The notes: generated from the sequence alone by a model not told the origin. A stretch of 64,000 nt of DNA from Nitrososphaeraceae archaeon (GCA_031316115.1 JALDRC010000004.1:124001-188000), one strand, 5' to 3'. Shown: positions 44,324-54,486, numbered from the stretch's first letter. Numbers and translations are program-made.

Positions 44324-45601
44324 ATGTTTATAGTTATTTTGAGGATGGAGTTTTTTTTACATGGAGCTGTATTTAGTTCATTACCAGTTCCAGAATTATC
44401 ATCCGAATTTATTGTACAAGATTTTGCATTTATTATGGTCATTGCAGCGATCATGCTTTTCATTACACATAAATTAAAACAATCTATGGTCATTGGATAT
44501 TTACTTGCTGGAATGATCATTGGTCCGTATACACCTCCGTTTTCCCTTATCCAAAATGTGGAAACTGTAAACGTATTTGCGGAATTGGGAATAATCATGC
44601 TTTTATTTGTTATAGGGATCGAATTTCCCATAGCAAAACTTAAGCAAATTGGAAAAATCTCAATGATAGTTGGATTAACTGAATCTATCGGAACGATGTT
44701 AATTACTTTCTTTGTTGCTCAAAATTTAGGGTTTTCGGTGTTTGACTCAATGTTCTTAGCTTTAGCAATGTCCATAACTAGTACCGTAGTTACGATAAAA
44801 GTTTTAGAGGAAATGGGTAAAATAAAGGAAAGGTCATCGATATTAATTTTAGGTGTTTTGATTGTTGAAGATATAATAGCTATTACTGCTTTGGCTATAC
44901 TTCAATCGATAGCAGTAGCTTCAGATAAAGATATTTCTATTATACCCATATCCATCTCTATTGCAATCGCAATTGTATTCATTGGTAGTATTCTAATTCT
45001 GGGATCCAGATTTTTACCCACAATAATAGACAGAATTGGGAAAACCAATGATTATGCTTTACTTCTGATTGTAATACTAGGACTTGCTTTTGGACTGTCT
45101 TTTATAGCAAATATTTTAGGATTATCTGTTGTAATAGGTGCATTCTTAGCAGGAGTATTAGTTGCAGAATCAAAAAGTGCGACTATTGCGAAGGTAATAA
45201 CCATTCCTTTAAGAGATGTATTTTCTGCACTCTTCTTTATATCTATAGGGGCATTAGTTAATGTTTCAGTCATACCAATGTTCATTATTCCAGCCATGAT
45301 ATTGATATTAACTGCATTTGCAGCAAAATTAATTCTTGTCTTAGCGGTGTTATCAAAATCCAAGTTTGACAATATCGAACGATTAAGAGCTGGATTAGGA
45401 TTAGCAACTGCAAAGGGTGAAATGTCTCTTGTAATAGCAAAGGGCGGACAGGATGTTGGTGCTATCACATCGTCTGTCCTTCCAATACTAAGTGTAGTAA
45501 CAATAATCACGTCTTTTGCTTGTCCATATATCATCAGATTTGCACAAAATATAGGATCCTCAAAAACAGATAACAAGATAGATGAGGGAAAAAAAGCATA
45601 A
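44324..45601 (+). CDS. cation:proton antiporter, CPA2 (KefB/Nap) family
   Basis: A 425-residue membrane protein with about 11-12 helices and no nucleotide-binding C-terminal domain. Family marks are 'QSMVIGYLLAGMIIGPYTPP', 'FAELGIIMLLFVIGIEFP', the unwound-helix region 'ALAMSITSTVVTIKVLEEMG' and 'LILGVLIVEDIIAITALAIL', whose acidic residue after a hydrophobic run is the likely ion site. It would exchange Na+ or K+ for H+. An alternative start lies 7 codons in (44345). Confidence 0.9.
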   Translation: MFIVILRMEFFLHGAVFSSLPVPELSSEFIVQDFAFIMVIAAIMLFITHKLKQSMVIGYLLAGMIIGPYTPPFSLIQNVETVNVFAELGIIMLLFVIGIEFPIAKLKQIGKISMIVGLTESIGTMLITFFVAQNLGFSVFDSMFLALAMSITSTVVTIKVLEEMGKIKERSSILILGVLIVEDIIAITALAILQSIAVASDKDISIIPISISIAIAIVFIGSILILGSRFLPTIIDRIGKTNDYALLLIVILGLAFGLSFIANILGLSVVIGAFLAGVLVAESKSATIAKVITIPLRDVFSALFFISIGALVNVSVIPMFIIPAMILILTAFAAKLILVLAVLSKSKFDNIERLRAGLGLATAKGEMSLVIAKGGQDVGAITSSVLPILSVVTIITSFACPYIIRFAQNIGSSKTDNKIDEGKKA

Positions 45602-45651
45602 AACTATAGAAAAATTAAAAAAAGGACCAGGTAATAGTTTATAACAGATAT

Positions 45652-46215
45652 ATGTCTTCTGATATTAAAATTAACGAAAGTCCACCTCATTTCATGGTTC
45701 TTGATGCGTTATCTAAAGGGAACAAGGATATAAAAAAGATTTCAAAATCAACAAAGATGAGCAAGGAGGAAGTTGAGATGGTAATAAACGATTTAGCAGT
45801 TCAAAGATTAATAATAAAAAAAGAAAAAAGAGGTTTTTTTGGTAACAAAAAAATAGATATCTCAATAACTGAAACTGGAATCCGACTACTGAATTCAAAA
45901 AAAGAAGAGCTAGAACAAAAATGGCACAAAGCACGACGTATTTACAATAATGGCAAAGGGGATAAGGCACAATTACAAACATATATGGAAGCAAATAGAT
46001 CTTGGATGCCTGTAATGTTATTTATGGGAATAACAGATATATTGTTTTTTATGACCATGATGTCATTTGTTGGTATGGCTTTAAATCCTATGGAGAATTC
46101 TATGGTTGGTGATGCAGGAACAGAAACCTCAGCAGGAGAAACAGGGACTGATATGGAAAGTTCTGATACAGGAGATTTCGGGGGTTTCGATGGTGGAGGA
46201 TTTGGAGATTTTTAA
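45652..46215 (+). CDS. winged-helix protein with a membrane segment and Gly-rich tail
   Basis: A 187-residue protein. Residues about 10-80 form a winged helix ('FMVLDALSKGNKDIKKISKS', 'KEEVEMVINDLAVQRLIIKK', 'ISITETGIRLLNSKKEEL'). Next comes a coiled region, then one hydrophobic helix ('WMPVMLFMGITDILFFMTMM', about 120-145), and a Ser/Thr/Asp/Gly tail ending 'DTGDFGGFDGGGFGDF'. A DNA-binding domain tethered to the membrane suggests a membrane-bound regulator, but the winged helix could serve protein contacts instead. It lies 50 bp after the antiporter gene on the same strand. Confidence 0.7.
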   Translation: MSSDIKINESPPHFMVLDALSKGNKDIKKISKSTKMSKEEVEMVINDLAVQRLIIKKEKRGFFGNKKIDISITETGIRLLNSKKEELEQKWHKARRIYNNGKGDKAQLQTYMEANRSWMPVMLFMGITDILFFMTMMSFVGMALNPMENSMVGDAGTETSAGETGTDMESSDTGDFGGFDGGGFGDF

Positions 46216-46353
46216 AAAATTCTTACAAAATGTTTTCCCACAATACAACAATAAAATGTAAAGTAGAAACTCTTAATATTATTTAATTTTCTATCCTGAA
46301 TAGAAATATGAAATAGCATCGATAATTTTAATTCTTTTTAAAAACTTTATCTC

Positions 46354-46851
46354 TTAATTTTTAAGATCGTCGATAGTCTTATTTTCAATATGATATAAAT
46401 TCCTGTTATTGTTATTTACAAGCAAATTATTTTGATTATTTGAATTTAAATCTTGGAGATTTTGCAATGGAACAGAGTATACATATTCCCTGAGTTTTTT
46501 AGTTCGAAGTAATTTGCCTTTTGTACAATATCTTGACAAGTATGTAGAAATTACACTTAATTTAATAGATTCTTTGTATTTTTCTTCATAAAATGCAACG
46601 ATATCCGATGAAGTAAAAGATGTACTTTGAAATGATTGCTCAATAATGTTCCAAATCTTTGAATCTATTGATATTATTTCTTTGTTGTCAGTATTATTAT
46701 TAGAATTTATTATTTTACCAGATTGAACCATATCCACCAATTCCATAATATATAAAACCTTTTCTTTTGAAAAATTTCCCTCTAATGAAAGGTTATATTT
46801 ATCTCCCTGGCTATCTTCTACTTCTATCTTTATCTTTTTTTTTGAGCCCAA
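46354..46851 (-). CDS. hypothetical protein with winged-helix-like region, 165 aa
   Basis: TTG start. The N-terminus 'KKKIKIEVEDSQGDKYNLSL' alternates like beta strands and is followed by 'KEKVLYIMELVDMVQSG'. The central part (about 78-130: 'SFTSSDIVAFYEEKYKESIK', 'LSVISTYLSRYCTKGKLLRT') looks like a winged helix, with a basic wing 'KKLREYVYSV'. The C-terminus is Asn-rich and disordered. This could be a regulator peculiar to this archaeal group. No close family named. Confidence 0.6.
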   Translation of the reverse strand: MGSKKKIKIEVEDSQGDKYNLSLEGNFSKEKVLYIMELVDMVQSGKIINSNNNTDNKEIISIDSKIWNIIEQSFQSTSFTSSDIVAFYEEKYKESIKLSVISTYLSRYCTKGKLLRTKKLREYVYSVPLQNLQDLNSNNQNNLLVNNNNRNLYHIENKTIDDLKN

Positions 46852-47268
46852 AAAAGTTCTTTGCTTACTACTAGATATGAAGTTGTTAAGATTTATAGTA
46901 AATAATATTAGATCTAATACTCAAATTTTGTTGACTGATTTATGCATATTCCGATAATCAAAAAACACAGAAAAGACAAGAATAATTTTTATAATGAGTT
47001 TTAAATGAAGCAACAGAAAATCAAATTATTCTCAAATGATGTTTTCTATATTATGTTACTAAAAATAATTTACCAGAAATTAGGATATAATTAAATGTAA
47101 ATTTCTCTACTATTTTCAATTATAATTTTTTAAAAACACCAATTGAATTTAAAAAAATACCTGTTGATGCTATTCATGTTTAACCTACATAACGAATGTG
47201 AAAATAAGAATGGGTTTTACTTTCATTTTGTTAATGATCTATTTAATAATTATTTGTTATGTTTAATG
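46852..47268. other. 417-bp AT-rich spacer
   Basis: Lies between the start of the hypothetical gene and the dnaJ stop. No frame, RNA-like fold or repeat was recognised. Confidence 0.55.
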
Positions 47269-48408
47269 TCAAAATCTATCTCGTTGGAATTCTTTATCTA
47301 GTTCTTTTAAAAGCCATTTTTGTTTATCAGATATTTTCTGTGGAATATCAATACGAAGCTTAATTAATTGATCGCCTTTGCCATAACTACCATATCGAGG
47401 TAAACCTTTACCCTTTAGTCTCAAAATTGCATCTGATGATGTTCCAGGTGGAATCTTTAATTTCTCAAGGCCATGTAAAGTAGGAACCTTTAATTCTGTT
47501 CCTAAAACCAAGCTAGTATAATTCACATTTAAATTATATAATATATGCCCATCATCTAGTCTTTCAAATATTTTGTGTGGAGTAACATGTATTCTAATCA
47601 ATAAATCTCCATGATAACCACTTTCAGAATATTCCCCTTCTCCAGTTAATTGTAAAGTCATTCCATCTTCTACCCCTGCAGGAATATTGAGTTGAAGTTT
47701 CTTTGTTATTTTTACTCTACCGGATCCATGGCATTTGTTACAAGGATGATCAATAATTTCTCCTTTTCCTTTACAATTGTGACATGTTTCTAAGGAAATA
47801 AATGTTGAAAATCTACCTTGATTATATGTTCTAGTAGTTTGTCCTCTTCCGTTACATTCAGTACATATTTTTGGCTTGCTGCCTTTTTCCGCCCCTGATC
47901 CATTACAATCATAGCATCTATCAAACTTTGGTAATTCAATTTCATCTTTTTTTCCTTTTAAGACATCTTCTAACGAAATTTCCATATCGTATAAGATATC
48001 TCTACCTCTTCTTCGTTCACTACCTCCCATATTAAAGGTAAAACCGCTAAACGGATCTCCAGAGGTAAATCCGCCTCCTCCTCTTCCTCCAAACATTTGT
48101 TCAAAAATAGTTTTTGCAAAGCCACCAAAACCCATATCTTTGAATATTTCCTCAAAATTAGCTTCAGATCCTCTAAATACCTCTTCTGTGCCTATATGAC
48201 CATAAGTATCATATCTTTTTCTTTTTTCATCATCAGAAAGAACTGCGTAGGCTTCAGAGATTTCTTTGAATTTCTCCTCAGCATCTTTGGATTTATTTCT
48301 ATCAGGATGAAATTTTAGAGCTAGTTTACGATAATTGTTTTTAATTTCATCCTTACTCGCTGTCTTTTGTATTCCTAAAACTTCATAATAATCTCTCTTA
48401 TTTGCCAT
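47269..48408 (-). CDS. dnaJ: chaperone DnaJ
   Basis: About 379 residues from ATG at 48408, preferred over a GTG 12 bp upstream because '[14 protein letters not shown]' is the family N-terminus. The J domain has HPD in 'KFHPDRNKS' and is followed by a Gly/Phe-rich linker ('[17 protein letters not shown]'). There are four zinc repeats of the CxxCxGxG type ('CYDCNGSG', 'CTECNGRG', 'CHNCKGKG', 'CNKCHGSG') and the C-terminal substrate-binding beta domains. It delivers clients to DnaK and stimulates its ATPase. Last gene of grpE-dnaK-dnaJ. Confidence 0.95.
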   Translation of the reverse strand: MANKRDYYEVLGIQKTASKDEIKNNYRKLALKFHPDRNKSKDAEEKFKEISEAYAVLSDDEKRKRYDTYGHIGTEEVFRGSEANFEEIFKDMGFGGFAKTIFEQMFGGRGGGGFTSGDPFSGFTFNMGGSERRRGRDILYDMEISLEDVLKGKKDEIELPKFDRCYDCNGSGAEKGSKPKICTECNGRGQTTRTYNQGRFSTFISLETCHNCKGKGEIIDHPCNKCHGSGRVKITKKLQLNIPAGVEDGMTLQLTGEGEYSESGYHGDLLIRIHVTPHKIFERLDDGHILYNLNVNYTSLVLGTELKVPTLHGLEKLKIPPGTSSDAILRLKGKGLPRYGSYGKGDQLIKLRIDIPQKISDKQKWLLKELDKEFQRDRF

Positions 48409-48477
48409 TAATACTATCACTAAAAAATAAAGGTAAATGAATATACATACACGGTTATAATTTCTTTTACATCAATT

Positions 48478-50403
48478 TCATGATGAAGATTTATCATTAG
48501 AACCACCAGGATTTGATTGGGTTGCTTCGGCTGTTGTTTCACCTGTTCCCGTTGTTTCACCTGTTCCCGTTGTTCCACCTGTTCCCGTTGTTCCACCTGT
48601 TCCCGTTGTTCCACCTGTTCCCGTTGTTCCACCACTGGCAGTTGCTCCAACGTTTCTGTAAATTTCTGTGCTTATTTCTGCTAATAGAGTTTTTGTATTT
48701 TGAATTTTATTCTTTAGCTCTTCCATATTGTTACTAGATAAAGTGTCTCTTAATTCTTGTATCGATTTATTAACTTTGTCTTTTTGTTCTGGTGTAATTT
48801 TATCCTTTAAATCTTCATTAATTAGCTTTTCAGAGGAATAAATGATATTATCTGCTTCATTACGTAATTCTGCTTCATCCTTCTTTTTCTTATCAGCTTC
48901 TTGATATTGTTCTGATTCCTTCTTTAATTTTTCAATTTCTTCTTTTGATAATTTTGTATTTGCGGTTATAGTGATTTTTGCTTCCTTGGATGTTCCTAAA
49001 TCTTTTGCTGTTACATTTAATATTCCATTAGCATCAATATCAAATGTAACTTCGATTTGAGGTATTCCTCTAGGTGCTGGGGGTAATCCACTCAAATTAA
49101 AAGTTCCTAATGAAACACAATCTGCAGCCATTGCTCTCTCTCCTTGTACTACATGAATAGTAACAGCAGATTGATAATCAGCAGCAGTTGTAAAGACTTT
49201 GCTTTTCTTTGTAGGAATAGTAGTGTTTCTTTCGATCAATGTTTCTTTTACTCCTCCGAGGACTTCAAGACCTAATGTAAGTGGAGTAACATCCACAAGA
49301 AGAATATCTGTTGAAACATCCCCAGAAATTATTGCACCTTGTATTGCTGCCCCCATTGCTACTGCTTCCATAGGATCTACACCTCTTTCTGGTTCCTTCC
49401 CCATTACCGTTTCCACAAATTTCCTAACAATTGGCATTCTTGTCGGGCCACCAACCATAATAATTTTATCGATATCACCAGCTGCAAGTTTGGCATCTTT
49501 TATTGCCTGCAACATTGGAGCCTTACACTTGTCTACTATTGGTCTTGTTAGTTCTTCTAGTTTTGATCGGGTTAGAGTGAAAACAAGATTTTTGGGTCCT
49601 GTAGATGGATCATAGGCAAGAAAAGGCAGATTTATTTCAGTAGAAACAATATTAGACAGCTCTATTTTTGCCTTTTCTGCAGATTCTCTTATTCGCATCA
49701 TAGCTGCCTTATCGTTTCTGACGTCCAACCCAGATTGGTGTTTAAATTCTTGTATAATATGTTCAATAATAACATTATCCATATCTGTCCCTCCCAATTG
49801 AGTGTCACCAGATGTACTTTTAACTTGAAATACTCCACCACCCATTTCCATTATTGTAACATCTAATGTTCCTCCGCCAAAGTCAAATACCATAATCTTT
49901 AGATCTTTTTGAATTTTGTCTAAACCATAGGCTAAGGATGCGGCAGTAGGTTCATTAATAATTCTTTCTACTTTTAATCCTGCTATTTCACCTGCATCTT
50001 TTGTAGCCTGTCTTTGATTATCATTAAAGTATGCTGGAACAGTAATTACTGCTCTGTCTACTGTATCGCCCAAAAAGGCTTCTGCGTCCTTTTTGATTTT
50101 TTGTAAAATAAATGATGATATTTGCTGAGGAGTATATTCTTTCCCTGAAATACTGAATTTAAAATTTGTACCCATTTTTCTTTTTGCAGCCATAACCGTT
50201 CCTGTTGGATTGGAAATCGTTTGCCTTCTTGCAGGTTCCCCGACCAACAAGTCACCAGTAGTAGTAAATGCAACTACAGAAGGAAATGCTTTTCCCCCTA
50301 CGGAAGCTCCTTCCGCTGCTTGAATTATGGTTGGTTTTCCACCTATCATCGCAGCAGCGGCAGAATTGCTAGTTCCTAAATCAATACCAATAATTTTTCC
50401 CAT
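48478..50403 (-). CDS. dnaK: chaperone DnaK (Hsp70) with repeat-bearing C-terminus
   Basis: A 641-residue Hsp70. ATPase domain: '[20 protein letters not shown]' at the start, '[14 protein letters not shown]', '[14 protein letters not shown]' and 'MVGGPTRMP'. Substrate-binding domain: '[14 protein letters not shown]' and '[17 protein letters not shown]'. The lid is followed by a low-complexity tail (from about residue 588) built of repeated 'GTTGTG' units and ending 'GGSNDKSSS', encoded by an 18-bp tandem DNA repeat. Archaeal dnaK-grpE-dnaJ sets are regarded as acquired from bacteria. It lies between grpE (27 bp) and dnaJ. Confidence 0.96.
   Translation of the reverse strand: MGKIIGIDLGTSNSAAAAMIGGKPTIIQAAEGASVGGKAFPSVVAFTTTGDLLVGEPARRQTISNPTGTVMAAKRKMGTNFKFSISGKEYTPQQISSFILQKIKKDAEAFLGDTVDRAVITVPAYFNDNQRQATKDAGEIAGLKVERIINEPTAASLAYGLDKIQKDLKIMVFDFGGGTLDVTIMEMGGGVFQVKSTSGDTQLGGTDMDNVIIEHIIQEFKHQSGLDVRNDKAAMMRIRESAEKAKIELSNIVSTEINLPFLAYDPSTGPKNLVFTLTRSKLEELTRPIVDKCKAPMLQAIKDAKLAAGDIDKIIMVGGPTRMPIVRKFVETVMGKEPERGVDPMEAVAMGAAIQGAIISGDVSTDILLVDVTPLTLGLEVLGGVKETLIERNTTIPTKKSKVFTTAADYQSAVTIHVVQGERAMAADCVSLGTFNLSGLPPAPRGIPQIEVTFDIDANGILNVTAKDLGTSKEAKITITANTKLSKEEIEKLKKESEQYQEADKKKKDEAELRNEADNIIYSSEKLINEDLKDKITPEQKDKVNKSIQELRDTLSSNNMEELKNKIQNTKTLLAEISTEIYRNVGATASGGTTGTGGTTGTGGTTGTGGTTGTGETTGTGETTAEATQSNPGGSNDKSSS
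48533..48634 (-). repeat. 18-bp tandem repeat in the 3' end of dnaK
   Basis: About five and a half units, read on the plus strand as gttgttccacctgttccc; the first two units carry one base difference (gttgtttcacc...). Each unit codes for six residues, GTTGTG with G/E variation. Near-identity between units implies recent slippage, so copy number is likely to vary between strains. Confidence 0.9.
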
Positions 50404-50430
50404 AATTAATTATTCACCTTGATGAGTTAC

Positions 50431-51114
50431 CTACTTATTGTTAGGTATATTTTTTTTTTTCGATATAATTACTAGACTTGGTCTTAAAATTTTATCATCA
50501 ATCATATAACCAGTACGTATTTCATCCGTTATAACATTTTCATCCTTATCAGAATCATAAGAGAAACTTACTACATCATGTTGATTCGGATCGAATACTT
50601 TACCTATGCTTTCGATTTTTTTTACGCCTTCAGATAGCAAGATATTTTGAAAATTTTTTATTATTCCATCTAATCCTTCAGTTATAACATTGTCAATATC
50701 TTTGTCCTTTTTTATGATATCTAATGCCCTTTGATAATCATCTAGTAGATTTAAAAATTTTGACAAGATATTAGCTTTATTTGTTTCTATAGTTGAATTC
50801 ATTTGTTTTTCAATTTGTTTTCTGTAATTATCGAAATCAGCCATCATGTATTTTAGCTTGTTTAAAGTTTTTTCATAATCCTTTTTTGTTATTTCTAATT
50901 CAGATTTCACTTGGTTAAACTCTAAAGTTAGAATTTCATAATTTTTGTCTGGTTCTTTAGCTGCCTTATGATCTGGTTCTTTAGCTGCCTTATGATCTGG
51001 TTCTTTAGCTGCCTTATGATCTGGTTCTTTAGCTGCCTTATGATCTGGTTCTTTAGCTGCCTTATGATCTGGTTCTTTAGCTTCTAATATTTTATCATCA
51101 GTACTTTCTACCAC
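50431..51114 (-). CDS. grpE: nucleotide exchange factor GrpE with N-terminal repeat
   Basis: A 227-residue GrpE, GTG start, that releases ADP from DnaK. Residues 12-57 are 8-residue repeats of 'AKEPDHKA'. The long GrpE coiled coil follows (about 62-125, 'KLKYMMADFDNYRKQIEKQM') and then the beta domain ('DPNQHDVVSFSYDSDKDENV', 'IRTGYMIDDKILRPSLVIIS'). Typical GrpE is 180-200 residues; the repeat accounts for the excess. First gene of the chaperone operon, 27 bp before dnaK. Confidence 0.93.
   Translation of the reverse strand: MVESTDDKILEAKEPDHKAAKEPDHKAAKEPDHKAAKEPDHKAAKEPDHKAAKEPDKNYEILTLEFNQVKSELEITKKDYEKTLNKLKYMMADFDNYRKQIEKQMNSTIETNKANILSKFLNLLDDYQRALDIIKKDKDIDNVITEGLDGIIKNFQNILLSEGVKKIESIGKVFDPNQHDVVSFSYDSDKDENVITDEIRTGYMIDDKILRPSLVIISKKKNIPNNK
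50948..51080 (-). repeat. 24-bp tandem repeat in the 5' end of grpE
   Basis: Five and a half units of tctggttctttagctgcctt plus atga (plus strand), 133 bp in all, with essentially perfect identity between copies. It codes for 'AKEPDHKA' repeats and keeps the frame. Perfect copies imply very recent expansion. Confidence 0.92.
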
Positions 51115-52043
51115 AGTTAGTGATTAAGAAATAAAGCAAAATAATTAGATATCGATAGCGTTAAAACCTTACATAATATGAAAAGGATACAACAGAATTA
51201 ACAAACAATAATTGAATGCATCGATTAAGTTTAACAACAAAATATATTTACAATCACATAAACCTCTTCGGAATCTTATTACTAAATTCTATTTTTGTGT
51301 AAAGTTTCCATAAGACAAGGTATCTGCCGAATTGGATGGTTAACATTGTAAAAGCATATCTAGTAAATATTGTGGGTCACTAATTGATTTGGCCATCTGT
51401 TTTATAACACTATACATTATTATATACAAATCATAGAAATTAAAAATACTAGAAAGTTTACATAATCAACTCATCATTTATTTGCATAACTGTTAATGCT
51501 TTTCTGTCCTAGGAATTATTCATTATCTATTTGAACAATTTAGAAATTAAAAAATAATCTTAACAAAATATATTCTAATGTATTATCCTAAGCTTAAATC
51601 AGGAATGTTAGACTTTTCATCTCATTATTTTTTTTATTTTTTAATATGAAAAAAGCTTACTGATCATCTATTGGTCAATTCACTTTTTTAAAAAAAAGTA
51701 TCGCCAAAAAAATAAAATAGCGTAAGTTAAAAAGTTGTTACAAAGAAAGGCAATCAATAATTGAAGATCTAAAAATGAATCTGATATTGTAACAACATCA
51801 TCTAATTGTAAATAAGTCTAATAACACTCATCTCAATATAACTAAAAACAATTTAGATAATGAACTCATGTCTTTGTTTACATAACTATTAACTTACAAC
51901 TACAATAATCCCTTGATGTCATGTATTATTGCTTTAAACATACTTTTCTATCATCCAATATTTTATATAATTACATATATCATATCTAACCTTCACTAAT
52001 TAAAACACAAAATAAATTAAGGATTATTGATTATGGTTATGAC
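51115..52043. other. 929-bp AT-rich region between grpE and a thioredoxin gene
   Basis: Divergent promoters for the chaperone operon and the thioredoxin gene must lie here. No gene, tRNA or GC-rich fold was recognised. Composition is uniformly AT-rich, so TATA boxes cannot be picked out with confidence. Confidence 0.55.
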
Positions 52044-52463
52044 ATGGTTTCTTCGGATGATGAAATATCAGTCTTAATGAACAAAAAAATGAAAGACTTA
52101 CAAAGAAAATTTAATGCTCTAATAGAATTAAAAAAAATTAATAAACCAATAATCTTAAGTGATTCAAATTTTGATATTGAAAAAAGTAAATATCCATTAC
52201 TATTAGTTGATTTTTGGGCTTCATGGTGTGGTCCATGTAAAGTAGTTCTTCCTATTATAGAACAATTAGCACAAGAATATACTGGAAAAGTAGTTTTTGC
52301 AAAAATTAATGTAGATGAAAATCCAATTTTGTCCAAAAAATTTGGAATTCAGAGCATTCCAACTATGATTCTCTTCAAATATGGAGAAGTAATTGATATT
52401 ATCATTGGTGCTCTGCCAAGAGGACAAATCGAAAGCAAGTTAAGGAATTATTTAGAAAAATGA
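52044..52463 (+). CDS. thioredoxin with N-terminal extension
   Basis: A 139-residue thioredoxin with redox motif 'FWASWCGPCKVVLPIIEQLA' (about 57-76) and cis-Pro loop 'FGIQSIPTMILFKYG'. The first 35 residues ('MVSSDDEISVLMNKKMKDLQ', 'RKFNALIELKKINKPI') form a charged helical extension not found in the 112-residue TrxA at 17877. There is no signal peptide, so it is cytosolic. The extension might select a partner protein. Confidence 0.92.
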   Translation: MVSSDDEISVLMNKKMKDLQRKFNALIELKKINKPIILSDSNFDIEKSKYPLLLVDFWASWCGPCKVVLPIIEQLAQEYTGKVVFAKINVDENPILSKKFGIQSIPTMILFKYGEVIDIIIGALPRGQIESKLRNYLEK

Positions 52464-52564
52464 GTATGAATTTCTATTTTTTAAGGAGAATACTAATATC
52501 TGCAGGATACTGTACTGTAATTTTAGAGTATTTCTAAGATCCCTTAATCAAGGTTTGATCAAGT

Positions 52565-52996
52565 CTATGCATAATTTCCTTTAATAGAGGACTTCGCTCC
52601 ACATGCTTCACATAATAAAAATCCTAATTTCTTATTTTTTTCTGTTCTAGTATCTGGACTGCTACAAACTGGACAAACAACATAATTTTTTACGTATCTA
52701 TCAATTAATGCACCGAATGAAGAACGTTCTTTACGTCCTAGAAAGATTACTCTATCACCACTAATATATCCAGCTGATGCAAGCTCTTTATTTAAATAAA
52801 GGAGTAGTTTTTCAGGCTCACGTCGTAATGCTTTGGGGAATTCCATAAAATTTCTAAAAATAGTTCTCTGTCCAACCCAAATTATCTGTGGTGTTGGTAA
52901 TTCTAATCTGGAAATATCTTTTCGTGATGTTGAACCAAGTTTAGCATAAATTCGATCTAATAAAACAGCGTAACTTGATTTAGTTTGAACATTCAC
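52565..52996 (-). CDS. translation initiation factor aIF2 beta subunit
   Basis: A 143-residue aIF2-beta, part of the heterotrimer carrying initiator tRNA. It has the central alpha-beta domain ('PTPQIIWVGQRTIFRNFMEF', 'LRREPEKLLLYLNKELASAG') and C-terminal zinc ribbon 'VVCPVCSSPDTRTEKNKKLG' with 'LLCEACGAKSSI', four cysteines in two CxxC pairs. Length is normal (about 135-145). It stands alone, convergent with the thioredoxin gene. Confidence 0.94.
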   Translation of the reverse strand: MNVQTKSSYAVLLDRIYAKLGSTSRKDISRLELPTPQIIWVGQRTIFRNFMEFPKALRREPEKLLLYLNKELASAGYISGDRVIFLGRKERSSFGALIDRYVKNYVVCPVCSSPDTRTEKNKKLGFLLCEACGAKSSIKGNYA

Positions 52997-53190
52997 AAAT
53001 CATTAGAGAAATTCTCTATAATTTATTCTATGATGTCTAAGAATTATTGTAGTGTATTTGCAAATATTGAAAAAAAAATAAAACTTATCTATACGTGTTA
53101 TACAAACTCTGAAAACAATAAAAAGATGATATAAACCTATGGAAAAGTGGCATTGTAATTATTGCGCAATTGATCAATTCTATATCATAG

Positions 53191-53805
53191 TTAGTTAGTC
53201 GTTTTTATCCACTCAAAAAAAGGTTCAAGTATATGATTATAGGGTAATTTTTGATGATCTGAAGTATTATATCCTACCATCACCATCCTGCCTTCTAGTT
53301 TATTAATCAAATCTGGTGATAGTTCCCATTTTTCAAATGGTTTATTAATTATTTTAAAAAAATAATCCTGTTTAAAGTGAACAATATGTTGTTCAAAACA
53401 GCCAGACAAAATTGTCGGATCCCGTAATATACATAAATTCATATTTTTAGCATCAAGTCCACGATTATCGATAGAGATTTGTAATATTCTCTTGAAGTAT
53501 TCATCTCTTATAAAGTTAGAGTCTATCTTATTTTTTTCTGAGCTATTCAAAATTTTTATATTTCTTGTTATTTGATCAATAGTTTTTCTTGCAAGACTAC
53601 GAACAGACATTATATCTAACTCTCCTCTAACTTTATGATTTTTTCCAAACAGATAAAATGTACCAATTATTTCATCTTTATTGATATATGGAAATTCTGT
53701 TTTTTTATTGATAAAATCAGATAATCGTTTTGTAATGTCTTTTGGAAGAAAAATTCCCATGTAGGAATCAGTCATTATTATCAAATTTGTAATCCCTTGA
53801 ATCAC
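53191..53805 (-). CDS. hypothetical protein, 204 aa
   Basis: No domain recognised. A GTG opens the frame at 53805, but ATG at 53772 ('MTDSYMGIFLPKDITKRLSD') is a better start. The protein is soluble and charged, with a mixed helix/strand pattern ('KDEIIGTFYLFGKNHKVRGE', 'KLEGRMVMVGYNTSDHQKLP'). The opening 'MGIFLPKDITKRL' recalls the start of 2H phosphoesterases, but the HxT/S motifs are missing, so this is not claimed. It lies between aIF2-beta and ferredoxin genes, all on the minus strand with large gaps. Confidence 0.6.
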   Translation of the reverse strand: MIQGITNLIIMTDSYMGIFLPKDITKRLSDFINKKTEFPYINKDEIIGTFYLFGKNHKVRGELDIMSVRSLARKTIDQITRNIKILNSSEKNKIDSNFIRDEYFKRILQISIDNRGLDAKNMNLCILRDPTILSGCFEQHIVHFKQDYFFKIINKPFEKWELSPDLINKLEGRMVMVGYNTSDHQKLPYNHILEPFFEWIKTTN

Positions 53806-53934
53806 ATATTTTGAACTAAAATTTTTTATAGTATTGTATTTTGATATAAAAGTTCTTAGACATAAATCACAATTTCTTTATTTCAACGAATTAATAATTA
53901 GATATTGTTAATATTTTTAAAATAAAAAAAAGAG

Positions 53935-54486
53935 TTAGTGTGCGTGTGGTGGAGGCGCACTTCCTTTTGATAACGATTCGCTGAATGTTCCAGCTGCTTT
54001 TTCGTGAAATTCCAAAGATGATTGGTCTACTTTAATTGCTTGAGGTGGACATACTGAAACACATGCCATACACCATATACAATCATGTTCTCTAATTGGA
54101 TCTGCTTTATCTGTAAAATCTTTTCTCTCTTCTTTTACGCTTGAACCAGTGCCTTCGAATATCTGTTTATCAGCATCTTTTGCTGGTACATCATGTTCTG
54201 TTCTATACCATTGGAAAACTTGAACAGGACATGCTTCTATACATGCACCGTCTGCTACACATGAATCCCAATCCACAGCCACCATTGTACCGCTTACACC
54301 TAAAGGAACTTGTTCTTCTCCACGAGCTGTATATGCTGCTTTTACTTCTTCATTTTCTGCTGCTTCAGCTTTTCTACCTGGTCCCCATCTAAAGTGGAAT
54401 TGTTCACCATCACTACCAAGTTGTATTTTACCAATAACTTGATTGTTTTTTGGAAAATCTGGATCTATTGGCATTAATCTATCCAT
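53935..54486 (-). CDS. dicluster (Sulfolobus-type, zinc) ferredoxin
   Basis: A 183-residue electron carrier. The first cluster site is 'DSCVADGACIEACPVQVFQW' (C-x5-C-x3-CP, the 3Fe-4S type of Sulfolobus ferredoxin). The second is 'HDCIWCMACVSVCPPQAI' (CxxCxxCxxxCP, 4Fe-4S). The N-terminal extension ('NQVIGKIQLGSDGEQFHFRW') parallels the region that holds zinc in that ferredoxin. It is longer than the 103-residue Sulfolobus protein because of an inserted segment between the clusters (about 30 residues, acidic and polar), a longer N-terminal region and a C-terminal tail. It probably supplies low-potential electrons to enzymes such as the nitrite/sulfite reductase; this link is inferred. Confidence 0.92.
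   Translation of the reverse strand: MDRLMPIDPDFPKNNQVIGKIQLGSDGEQFHFRWGPGRKAEAAENEEVKAAYTARGEEQVPLGVSGTMVAVDWDSCVADGACIEACPVQVFQWYRTEHDVPAKDADKQIFEGTGSSVKEERKDFTDKADPIREHDCIWCMACVSVCPPQAIKVDQSSLEFHEKAAGTFSESLSKGSAPPPHAH

Noticed and set aside
48513-48737. Repetitive 74-codon plus-strand frame opposite dnaK
   Set aside because: It is the antisense reading of the dnaK 18-bp repeat and has no independent support.
53191-53805. 2H phosphoesterase (LigT-like) identity for the 204-residue protein
   Set aside because: Only the first dozen residues look similar; the paired HxT/S motifs are absent.
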